A DNA stretch of 64,000 bases from contig JAJOZX010008794.1 of assembly GCA_023014485.1 (NCBI GenBank), positions 79,501 through 143,500 on the forward strand, written 5' to 3'. Position numbers and translations under genes: made by a program. The stretch comes from Bathynomus jamesi. Lineage: Eukaryota > Arthropoda > Malacostraca > Isopoda > Cirolanidae. The notes beneath the pieces are model-generated. The model worked only from the letters and a program-made list of their open reading frames with translations, was not told the origin of the DNA and did no database searches. Numbering within the stretch: the stretch's first letter is position 1; each line of letters begins with the position of its first letter. This document shows, piece by piece, positions 32,965 through 42,472 of this stretch.

Positions 32965-33144
32965 CAAAGCTGGGCACTTGCGTTTTTTTTTGCGGTACTG
33001 CGGTACTGCGGTACTACCGCACTACCAAACCGGGACCGCATAACGCAGTACCGCAAAGGATCGCTTTATGCGGTCCCGGTTTGGTAGTGCGGTAGTACCA
33101 CAGTACCGCAGTACCGCAAAAAAAACCGCAAGTGCCCAGCTTTG
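32965..33144. mobile_element. 180-bp palindromic hAT MITE
   Basis: The ends are caaagctgggcacttgcg and its exact complement. The 8-bp target duplication ctggaggg is perfect (32957-32964 and 33145-33152). The interior is also palindromic, with ggtactgcggtactgc and its complement, so the whole element folds into one hairpin with a loop near 33050. There is no coding capacity. Confidence 0.92.
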
Positions 33145-33284
33145 CTGGAGGGTACAGTGTTCTCCTCATTAGAGATTAGAAGCGACTCTTCAATGTTATT
33201 TATGTTTGCAACAATTATGAAACAGGCTTTAATGATAATTAATTCCATACAGACACACACCCATACATACACACCTACACCCAT

Positions 33285-33637
33285 GATGTGTTGAAAGTTC
33301 TCCTTTGGCACTGGATTGGGCGCAGGGAACCAATCGAGTGGCCACCAAGATCTCCGGACCTCACACTCCTAAATTTGTTTCTCTGGGGTTACCTTAAGTC
33401 TGTTGTGTTCATTGACCGTTCACGTACCATTGAAGACCTTAAAGAAAATATCCGTACTGTTTTTGTACAAATCACACCCGAGACTTTGGCACGTGTGAGT
33501 TTAAGTTTGGAACATCGTATCAACATGTGCGAACAAGAAGGACATCAATTTGAACAGTTGCTTTCGTTTTAGAGTATTACTTTTGTAAATTTAATTTAAA
33601 ATAAATTTTCCTTTGAGACCGGACTTATGGGACACCC

Positions 33638-33640
<3 letters not shown>
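33285..33640 (+). pseudogene. Tc1/mariner-like transposase, C-terminal part and 3' terminus
   Basis: An open frame of about 94 codons: WIGRREPIEWPPRSPDLTLL, NLFLWGYLKSVVF, then TIEDLKENIRTVF and a stop at 33572. PRSPDL..L..FLWG is the region of the last catalytic residue in this group. About 50 bp after the stop, gggacaccctgcatata provides the 3' inverted terminus. The N-terminal two thirds is missing. A 5' end of the same kind of element lies at 37748-38245, downstream rather than upstream. Confidence 0.8.
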
Positions 33641-33642
<2 letters not shown>

Positions 33643-33688
<46 letters not shown>

Positions 33689-34190
33689 GTATATATCAAC
33701 AGATGTAACAATAGACGGTTTGGTACAGTAGGTAATCCGTCAGACAGATGTGTATGTATATTTAAGTTTATGCTTTATGCCTATTTTTTACATCATATTT
33801 TAATATAATAAATGATATTTGATATCCATATGTTGGTAAATAGTTGTTGCTAGTTTTTACACGAACCGTGAAATGTTTTTCAGTTACAAATTAAAATGTT
33901 CAACAATAAAAGAAATATGAAAAAAAACTGAAAATAAAATTTTTACTTCAATAAAAATAAAATATTAAACCTTTTCTTTTCAAATATAAAATTCTCTCTC
34001 TCTCTCTCTCTCTCTCTTCGTGATGAGAGGAAAAAGTGCAAACTTTGTGTATAAGATCTAACCACGAAAGAAAATGGAAATGCGTGAGAAAATTGCAATG
34101 AAGTATAATAGAGTTTTTGTATTTTTCTTGTATCAAAATTTTCAAGTAATGGCACACCAGCGTTGATTTTAATACAAATATGATGTGGCG
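33643..34190. other. (TA)n and AT-rich spacer, no gene
   Basis: (TA)n at about 33643-33684, then AT-rich DNA with (CT)n at about 33993-34016. The Arg/Glu-rich open frame over the CT tract is an artefact. Confidence 0.5.
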
Positions 34191-35240
34191 ACCCCATCTC
34201 CCGCCAAAATGTGAAATTAGCTCCCCCATCCCTTAAGATACAGGGGGGGGGAAGGATTGAGTTAGGAACCCATCCTTCTTTCTTTCTCCACAATAAGGGC
34301 AACAATAGCTTCGGACGTGGGCGCCGCGCCTGTCCTGGTCACCCACGTAACTGTAGGCAGGCACGGATGTGTGTGTGTGTGTGTGTGTATGGAGATGTTA
34401 AGTGTGTGGGAGTAGGGGTGAGCGAGTGGGCGAGAAGAAAAGGTGTGAGCCTGTTGATGAGCGATGTATGTATGGTATGAAGCGATGAGAGAGTGATCTA
34501 GAGGCCCCTTCAGCCGGTCAGGATACACCAATTTAAGAATTCCCACGAAAGTGCACATTTAGAAAATAAGTTCACCCCCTTTAAGAAAGATTTATCATAT
34601 CGTAATTTATATTGCGTCCTTCACATAAGAATTACTTAGATAAAGGAGCACTGGTCCAGAGGAGGCAACTCCAGCTGGCCAGTATCCCCTAATTTAAGTA
34701 TTCCCCCTGACATTGCACATATGCATTTTTTTTATTAGAAATTCTATTACATACTATTTAAAACTAAAATTTACTTTAGTTAAATACTTTCCCTGAAGAT
34801 AAATATGTCTATTCGTAGATTTTGACCCCAGAGAGTTGTCATCAAGTTTCCCATCACTTGAGATACTCCATTGCTCTGAAAGCAGACCAGGCCAGCGCCT
34901 CCTACTAAATTTATCGCAAAAGGGAACATCACTGCTTCTATATAAAACTAAAAATTTCTCTACTTAGCAAGGTTAAATATACTGCAGTTTAGGTAAAAAG
35001 TACTTGCATTCCTACAACGTGTACCCAACTGACATCCCTGAAATTGAAAAGTCTATTCCAAGATTTTGCCCCCCAAGAGATCTCATCACGCTTCCATTCC
35101 CCGCCAGTATCATCTAAGAACTCTCATCGCTCTGAAACCAGACCAGACCAGCGCCGATTAATTCTTATTAATTCTTATATTAATTAATCTTTTTTCTAAA
35201 TGAATTCTTAAATTTGTAAGTCCTTACGATAATGATAATA
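34191..35240. repeat. Old diverged direct repeats, no gene
   Basis: Segments such as gattttgacccc-agag...catca, and gctctgaaa-cagaccag-ccagcgcc, occur at about 34815-34910 and 35070-35160. A second pair (caggatacaccaatttaag and cagtatcccctaatttaag, each followed by a cattgcacat-like end) lies at 34517-34560 and 34680-34725. These mark an ancient tandem array of roughly 170-250 bp units. (GT)n is at about 34369-34388. Confidence 0.5.
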
Positions 35241-35245
35241 CAGGG

Positions 35246-37590
35246 CTGCGAATGAGAACTTTGTAAGAGTTGTTTTCTTACTAATAACTGGTTTTATGTA
35301 ATTTAACGACGCTGATTTCGAATAAGGTGTCCATTTTTTCTATCACGTAAGGATTTCTGCAAAGTGGAAGGGAAAAAACAACATAAATAAATATTATTTA
35401 TTTTAATTTACATTAGGTACCTATTTCGCTTTGTTATACTAATTACAAATGCAAACAATTTTAAAAAGAAAGAAGACTATTAACGTCAATTACATATTCA
35501 TCTTTATTTGTCCTAAGTTTTCTTGTGAGATCTATACCTTTTAGTCTCGAATGTACGCGCTGTTCGTTTTCTTTTATGTAATAATTCTGGAGTATCCAGT
35601 TTCAACATCCAGCAGTAATCAGCCATCATGCTGTTGTCCCGTCTTCCCTGATATCCCTTCTCCATTTCTTTGATGTCTTGGTGAAACCGTTCTCCTTTTT
35701 CTTTGCTGAGTGCTCCGAGATTCTAAGGGAAGTAATCCAAGTGTGAATGTAAGAAATGTAATTTTAAACTCATATTACAAGTTTACAACCCAACTCTTTG
35801 AACTTATTTAACATGTTGTTCACAATGTTTTGTAATTTGGTCCTTGTTGTTCCCCAAAAATTTGCTGATAACATCTTTAAAAGCAATCCACGCTTCTTTT
35901 TCAAGATTGCTCATTGTTCTTTCAAAGTGTTCATCCAAAGTCAGTTTTCTAATCTGTTGACCAACGAAAATTCTTTCTTTCAATTTTGCTTCCGAAAGAG
36001 TTGGGAATTTACCACACAAATACTTAAAACAATCTCCATCTTCGTCCAAATTGCTTCATCAAGCCCAATTTTATGTGAGGCGGATGTAAAAGGACTTCCT
36101 TCGTGTCAACGAAACTTTCACGTTGAATGTTTTTAGAACCAGGTGTCAGGTTGACTCTGCGTGGTCATTCCTTTTTTGTCCATTGCTGAGTTCTTGAGCG
36201 GCTATCCCATTTACACAAAAAACATGGAAACTTCGTATAACCTGGTTGTTGACCTAACAACATACAAATCACTTTTAATTCTCCACAAAGTAGCCAACCG
36301 TGTTCTTTGTATTTAACCTTAGCTAGAAGAAGCTCAAGATTTTCGTATGTTTCCTTCAAGTGAACAGAATGAGTCACAGGAACGGATGCATACAAGTTAC
36401 CGTTGTGAAGGAGGACACCTTTTAGACTTCTTTTGGACGAATCAATGAAAAGTCTCCACTCATTTGGGTCATAGACTGCAGCGCCTAGCTTAAGTATTAG
36501 TTCCGAAACATTGTTGCAATATACCAGAGAATTTTCTTGAGAAAAATATTGGATGAATTCTTTTTTTCGATTTCTGTACCAGTAAAATGACGTCCCGAGA
36601 GAAAGCAAGTTCTTTGCACGAAGTCTGGATCCCAAAATCTCTGAAGAATCCTTTGGGAGACACAAATCTACTTACCAAATCATTAAGTTCACTTTGTGTA
36701 AACAATTGGGATTCATCAGATGTTTCGGTTTGAAAACAATCAATATCATCGTTTCCATCGACATCAGACACCGAATCAGATGAAGTTATATCAAGAGTAT
36801 TTGGTTTAGTAAGTACAGGTATACCAGGTTCATGAGCAACAGGTCTTATTGCAGACTGAAAGTTTGGATAAGAAATTTCCTTTTTATTTTTAGTATTGTA
36901 GCCTTGCACGTTACATGAACAAAAATAGCAGTCATTGCTGTGATTTCTAGGCTCACCCCGACCATTGGAATCCCAAAAGATAAAGAATCCTTTTTACCTT
37001 TACTCGACAATCTAAGTTGTTCAACACAAACACTGCAAACTTTATGTGGAGCCCATGATTTGTCTTGATCCCCAAGTTTCATTCCGAAGTACGCCTAGTA
37101 TGCTTTCTTGACGAAGTCTGTAATATCTTGCCTTTGTTTTTTCACAGTAAATTTTCTACAAATATAACAGAAAATGTTTGGACTATTTATACACCCTCTG
37201 TTTGCCATAGCGACAAATAAACAAATTTCAAAAGGGAAATATAGTCACCGGCACCTTTGAATAATAAATAACTATAACCCCGCACGCACTAGACAGACTG
37301 ACTCATCTCGTGGCTTGTCAATCACTTATATACTAGCGGTGCGTTTCTCGAATGTTCTAGAAGACGCTATGACGTCACTTCTGGTCTGGAAGCATTTATA
37401 GGCAGTAGTTTTTCATCAGAATTTAATTGAGTCAATTTTAATGAAAATTACTTACATATGTAATATGAAATATGACATTTTGTGAAAAATCGGTACGTGA
37501 TGGCGAAAAATTAATATTATTTTCGGAATCAGCGTGCAAAAATTACTACAAAAGTGAGAAAATATTTGGACATCAAAACCATGGCAGGCC
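35246..37590 (-). mobile_element. TIR element of an unclassified family
   Basis: The left end (cagggctgcgaatgag...) and the reversed right end (caggcctgccatggtt...) are followed, about 70 bases in, by a clearer inverted match: acgctgatttcgaa at 35310-35323 against acgctgattccgaa (reverse complement at about 37529-37542). After this come attttttc...tatcacgta and atttttcg...catcacgta. This gives imperfect termini of about 110 bp around one minus-strand gene. No target duplication could be fixed. Confidence 0.6.
35500..37082 (-). pseudogene. Widespread transposon-borne protein of unknown function, broken
   Basis: Minus strand from 37082: CSVCVEQLRLSSKGKKDSLS and a Cys-rich continuation, an acidic Ser/Asp linker, then SRLRAKNLL...TSFYWYRNRKKEF (about 36540-36630), EWRLFIDSSKRSLKGVLLHN (about 36390-36450), SVHLKETYENLELLL, and CMLLGQQPGYTKFPCFLCKW (about 36190-36260). 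After a gap come FPTLSEAKLKERIFVGQQIR (about 35940-36010) and, to about 35540, GERFHQDI.EME and MMADYCWML. I recognise this arrangement from a protein family repeated in many invertebrate genomes. Its biochemical role is not established, and transposase is an inference from the TIRs. Frames break near 36900, 36500, 36165 and 35800. Confidence 0.6.
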
Positions 37591-37747
37591 TGTGTAATCA
37601 ATATAAATAGGTTCAATAACCTTATGTTAATAAATTCAGTACCAAATTCAATAGGTCAAATAAATTCTAATACCAGCTACAAAAATAAACAAATAAATTC
37701 AAAATACTTAACTTCGTCTTTATATAAATCATATTGGCAATTTATAT

Positions 37748-38245
37748 ACCGGGTGTCCCATTCGAAATGAAACAACTTTGAAACTTGGTAATTTTTAAAG
37801 TATTAATGTGAGAATGTTGAAACTTTGCCAGTTACTACAACATTTGCATAAGTTTTTGTCATCATGTTTTTTGTTTGTTTCAGATTCAATTATTTTTACC
37901 CCACAAGAAAAAGCGGAATGTGTGTTATGGATGGCTGAGTTGAAGTCCCCTACTCTGGTGCAACAGCGATTCCGTACAACCTTTTACAAGGAACCACCCA
38001 CCAGAAGAGATCTATATGCATGGACCAAGAAATTTGAGGAGACTGGCAGTGTTCTAAAGGAACACTCTGGATGGCGAACAAGATCGGAAGAAGATGTTGA
38101 ACGAATGCGCGGGCCTTTGGTAGTAGCCCGAGAAAGTTCATCCGTCGTGCCAGAGTCGAACTGCAGATTCCTCGTTCAAGTGTGCATAGAGTCGTGCGCA
38201 AGCGTCTGCAGCTGTATCCATATAAGCTTCAAATTGTTCAGCATA
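37748..38245 (+). pseudogene. Tc1/mariner-like element, 5' terminus and transposase N-terminus
   Basis: The terminus ccgggtgtcccattcgaaat lies at about 37750. The frame then reads FTPQEKAECVLWMAELKSPT, RDLYAWTKKFEETGSVLK and EEDVERMR (about 37895-38110), the paired helix-turn-helix DNA-binding half of a Tc1/mariner-type transposase. A frameshift near 38130 moves the remaining HTH (VPRSSVHRVV-like sequence) out of frame, and the catalytic domain is absent. Confidence 0.75.
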
Positions 38246-38366
38246 TAACATGTGAAGATCTTTTTTTCGTCTTTATGTTTTTGTACCATGCATAGGATAA
38301 TTATGAAAAGTTTACCGTTTGTTTGGAAAATTTTAAGAAATAAAAAACTTGAAGAAAATAAAAAGT

Positions 38367-39415
38367 GAACCACGGGTTAAGCTCTCAAAATTAACAAGAC
38401 GTTTGGAGATCGTGCTGGATGATACTATAAGATGACTTCGTTTTGACCGTATTTATATATTTACTTGTATAAAATAATAATGTGCAGAAATCGAAAACGT
38501 AATGTGTTGTTTGCTACAAGAAACTGTTATTTCATTACCAGAAAATAATACCTTCATATATTTGGAATTTTGTTTCGTAACTTGCAGCCTATTTCACCTC
38601 AAGGATCGCCAAGTTGGATGCAAATGGAAGTCAACAAATGAACACGGTTTGAGAGGGCTTCGCAGATTAATGAAAATTTACAGTTAAATGAAAATAAAAA
38701 TAAAATGAATGAGGGATTTATAAACTATCAGAGACAAGATAAATATTTATTAAATACGAAAATATAGAATTAAACAGCATTAATCACAAAGTCTGTAGTA
38801 ATTAGCCAAATAATCCTAAAGTACACAGATTAATGTAAAATAGTATTGATAATTGTTCAGCGTGATGCTCAACCCAACCTTCATTTTCATTGATCGACAA
38901 AACACATTAAATAAAAAAGGCAGGATAGCAACAATCCCAAACTTCGTCAAAAAATGTAGTCCCTATGTAACACGGAAATCAAGATACTGAACTTATTGTG
39001 TAAGTGCGGGCGATAAAATTTTTTTGAAAAAAAGTTAACATGACTATTGGCACTTGATCATGGGAATATTTCTCTTGTTGATCTGTGTTTCCACTCTTCT
39101 TTTCTTCAGTTGTAAGTCAATGCTTTGCCTACAAATGAAGGAAATCCAAATGTGGCTGACTCTGTTTTATTTTTATGAAATACTTGTTTCACGTGGTTAA
39201 ATTCTTCTCTTTATTAATGTGCACTGTAAAAAAATTCCTGTTGTTTTTACACTATTTTACTGAGAGTTTAGGGTACCAAATTAATTTTAGGATGGTGAAT
39301 ATTTCGTTTATTTAACATTAGCCTCCATACTGCAGGGATTTAATAGTGATCTTAACAGTAACCATATTTTTAAAATTTATTCCTGTAGTATCAAATAAGC
39401 CTGCAATTTTACCAC
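38367..39415 (-). repeat. Right arm of the large inverted repeat, part 1
   Basis: Reverse complement of about 31693-32746. It ends at the left target duplication TACCAC (39410-39415) of the Polinton and continues at 57146. An open frame inside (38502-38687) has no recognised homologue and does not persist in the other arm. Confidence 0.85.
39410..39415. repeat. Left target-site duplication TACCAC of the Polinton
   Basis: Directly precedes the terminal AGTAGT. Identical to 57146-57151. The uninterrupted site in the other arm reads TACTAC on the same strand sense (31693-31688). Confidence 0.93.
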
Positions 39416-39665
39416 AGTAGTATAGCCGCAAAAGGGGAGAGTGCAAGAATGTTGCAGGTTATTATGTAATGTTTTGCAAAGGGGGTGGGGATGTTGCAAA
39501 GTGGGGGTTGTTGCAAAGGGGGGTGGGGGAAACTTGGAGGCGGCGTTATCCCCAAGAGAAAGAAGGAGAGGAGGAGGTGAGAGGTGTTCACCTGGCAGGA
39601 GCCAAGTGCACATTAAAACTTCAGCCGAGTTGGCGTTGTTTTATAGGCTCCTAATCAGCCAGTTG
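39416..39665. repeat. Left terminal inverted repeat of the Polinton
   Basis: Matches 56800-57145 in reverse complement: gccgcaaaaggggagagtgc, gcaggttattatgtaatgtt, ggcggcgttatcccc, ggtgttcacctggcaggagc, and the inward end with ggcgttgttttataggctcc. On the strand reading outward from the element, cctataaaac is a possible TATA box. The open frames over this G-rich sequence are not genes. Confidence 0.9.
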
Positions 39666-39975
39666 GCGTAAATGGCTTGAGTTGCCAGATACCGCGATAC
39701 CATTGTATACATTATTATAGACTCCTAATCAGCCAGTTGGCTGTAAATGTTGTCAGATACCTCTTTTTAGCAGTATTGTATACATTATTATTATATACGC
39801 CTAATCAGCCAGTTGGCTGTAAATGAGTTGCCAGATAGCGCCATGTATTCATTTATCGAAGACAGAGTTGCCAGATACCATTGTATACACTATTATAGAC
39901 TCCTAATCACCAGTTGGCTGTAAATGGCTTGATTTGCCAGATACCGCAATACTTGTATACATTATTATATTTCGA
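39651..39975. repeat. Subterminal tandem repeats (four units of about 72-100 bp)
   Basis: Units begin tcctaatcagccagttggc at about 39650, 39721, 39797 and 39900. Each continues gtaaatg...ttgccagatacc...tgtatacattattata. Scattered pieces of the same motif occur inside the right terminus (56200-56290 and 56790-56840). Array size differs between the two ends. Confidence 0.8.
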
Positions 39976-40274
39976 ATACCGGTAGTAGAAGGCATAACAA
40001 TTAAGTAAAACAACATTGCATCATTCTGTTTATTATAAATATATAGAAAATAAATATACATTTGAGGAATATGCATATAACAGTAAATATATACACACAA
40101 TTATGGTATATATAAAATAAAATATACATTTCAAATAAATATACACTTAAATAGAAATATGTACATAACAGTACAGGAGAAATATCACGCAAAATATATA
40201 TATATAAACACAAATCAATAGAAATATGCGTATAATCAGTACAGGAGAAATGTCAAGCAAAATATAAATACAAT

Positions 40275-40619
40275 TCACTTTTTTTTCAAAATACTAAACT
40301 CGGTCTTAATCGAGTTTACAATTACATCATTATTGCTCTGCATTACGCAGTATATGCGGCTTAATAATATTTCACCGCTTAAAGTATAGGGAAACCTGTA
40401 CTCGATATGAAGGGCTTTCATATCGTTCAGTACTATTTTTGTTCCCACTTTACAACCGGTTGGTAAGTCATCTTTAAACACGTCTAGAATACAATCAAAA
40501 GCACGCACAAAGAGTTCATCGTTAGCTACATTATTAAACACAAGTTTATAAGAACGCTTTTCCAATCGAGGGTTTATTTCTACCGACTCGAGCTTTTCAA
40601 TCGTGAACTCACTCAACAT
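40275..40619 (-). CDS. Polinton accessory protein, unknown
   Basis: A 114-codon frame with an ATG at 40619 and a basic C-terminus ending KKK. No signal peptide or membrane segment. Predicted mixed alpha/beta, with no motif I recognise. It is the last gene of the leftward block. The frame between 40790 and 40621 (WYKAIDRYKAELTYTVHPEE in another phase) may be the end of the preceding gene. It is probably real because it is open over its whole length in otherwise AT-rich DNA. Confidence 0.45.
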   Translation of the reverse strand: MLSEFTIEKLESVEINPRLEKRSYKLVFNNVANDELFVRAFDCILDVFKDDLPTGCKVGTKIVLNDMKALHIEYRFPYTLSGEILLSRIYCVMQSNNDVIVNSIKTEFSILKKK

Positions 40620-40639
40620 AGCGGCAATTGAAATAATCT

Positions 40640-41500
40640 TCTAAATCGTTACGACAACTGCGTTATATAAAGAAATAGTTCTTCAGGGTGAACGGTGTAG
40701 GTGAGCTCAGCCTTGTACCGATCAATTGCTTTGTACCAAAGTTCATGGTATTTCAAAGAGTCTAAACTTTTTAAATAAACATCCAGCACTAGACCATTCT
40801 CACCAGTCCTACACTCGGTAAACCCATCGAGCAGAGCGGTGTATGCGTATTCAAGTACTGTATCAAATAAAGCATGTCCGTAACACGCGCGTCTAATATA
40901 GGTTTCAGCTTACGGAATCCGACGATTTCAAACATTCTGTCGAGGATGAAACGGTTTCGCGTAGGAATAAGAGCGTTATTATCAGAAGCATTCTTCCACA
41001 TCAACCGTATATCAATGCACGGCCGATCGTTATTTATACACAACGTACATACAACGGCGTATGAGGGTGCGTCACTAATCTGCTCTCTTCTTGTACCTAC
41101 GTTAGCAGGTATTTTATAACGATCTTCACTCCACTTCTCAACTATCACAAAGATTCTATTCATCTCCTCGATACTTAAATAAACCCGTTTGTTTGTCGGT
41201 CTACATTCCGTTTCCAGTACATAGCTAATGGTACCGGAATTACGCCTGAACACGCGCACACGATTTCGTCACGGACACATCGTACGAGGCGTTGAGAATG
41301 CTGCTCAAAGGAAGTTCCATCGTATTCGAAGAGCGCACGTCCACTCGGCTCAAGCTCTGAGATAACTATGAGCCGTGTGAGGCACGCAGGTAGGCAGGAA
41401 TGGTTCGACGGGCGGCTGACTCGATGATACGTGAATGGGCTTGTTCCGCGAGTCGAATTGTTGTACCGGTACAAGAATATCACTACCAGCCTACGCACCA
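40640..41500 (-). pseudogene. Polinton accessory protein, unknown, frameshifted
   Basis: Two overlapping minus-strand frames join at about 41260 by a one-step shift. The upstream frame reads LIVISELEPSGRALFEYDG and SQRLVRCVRDEIVCA. The downstream frame contains VYLSIEEMNRIFVIVEKWSE, RRE..SDAPSYAVVCTLCI and ALIPTRNRFILDRMFEIVGF, and ends near 40789 (or about 40650 after another shift). Its length would be about 250 residues. I do not recognise it. It lies between the polymerase and the element end, where Polintons carry variable genes. Confidence 0.45.
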
Positions 41501-41538
41501 GACATTTTGGATAAGAACTAGGAACATTTTATGTTTTA

Positions 41539-42128
41539 CTAAATATCTCCACACTCCGGCGCACTATTTGAGAGGAACATATGTTCATATTTTTCCTTTC
41601 TGCCCATCAAACGATACTCGTCTCTAAACTCTGTTAAAAATTCACGCAGGGCACTAGCCACAACCTCACTACGAACCTCATCATGATATACGTTAATATA
41701 GTGATAAAAATACTTAAGATTGTCCATGATCACGAGATTCACATTTCCAGTCGTAGGGTATGAGTAATCGACATGGTGTAGCATGACGTAATACCGCTTG
41801 TCACACCACCCATCAGCAAGACTCATTATCCATACCTGCTGCTTCTCTTCTGCACGCGTTGTTTCTTTTACTTCACGGTGTATGTGAGACTTTATAAGTT
41901 TAGCTCTGCAGTATACTTCAGCACATCGTCTGTGCAACGAAAGCCTTCAACGGTCTCACCAGAACATCCGTAGAGTATTTGTACATCTTGGAACTTCGCA
42001 CAATCCAATGTGTTTTTAAAAGAGGCATAGGAGGGATGAATAGGAAGTTTTTCGGTATCCACCACATCCTGGCACTTTACTGAATACCATTTCGTAAACG
42101 TTGTACAAGCAATATTAAAGGTAGCCAT
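41539..42128 (-). pseudogene. Polinton accessory protein, unknown, two frames
   Basis: It begins at the ATG at 42128 (ATFNIACTTFTKWYSVKCQD), shifts frame near 41900, and continues with EKQQVWIMSLADGWCDKRYY, NVNLVIMDNLKYFYHYINVY and EFRDEYRLMGRKEKYEHMFL to a stop at 41539. About 195 residues. No known domain is visible. Upstream at 42225-42245 the minus strand has an AGCTCCGCCCA box, which also occurs, in the opposite orientation, ahead of the leftward gene at the right end of the element. (GT)n lies at about 42259-42290. Confidence 0.5.
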
Positions 42129-42256
42129 TTGAATACACGTCTGATCTGAATACACGTCTGATCTCTCGGGCTTACTGCGGTCGACTGACCACGCAGGGAC
42201 TCCCAGATAGTAGCATGACTCACGGTCTTACAGTGGGCGGAGCTTAGAACTTTCAC

Positions 42257-42292
<36 letters not shown>

Positions 42293-42322
42293 GGAGAAAG
42301 TGAAACGCTATTTGAAACATGA

Positions 42323-42328
42323 TTTATT
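42323..42328 (-). terminator. Poly-A signal AATAAA after the polymerase gene
   Basis: AATAAA on the minus strand about 145 bases past the polymerase stop at 42473. It sits in a two-copy repeat with ataaacgagata (42331 and 42373). Confidence 0.5.
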
Positions 42329-42472
42329 TAATAAACGAGATATTCAAGTTATATATATTTACAAATACGATTTAATAAACGAGATAGTCAAGTTATATAT
42401 ATTTAAAATATATATATATATATATATTTACAAATAGATACGATTATATACAAGACGTGTGAGTTAGAAGCA

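Noticed and set aside
39377..39671. Overlapping frames over the left Polinton terminus
   Set aside because: They lie in the inverted terminal repeat, recur at 56873-57172, and carry low-complexity Pro/Leu/Gly sequence only.
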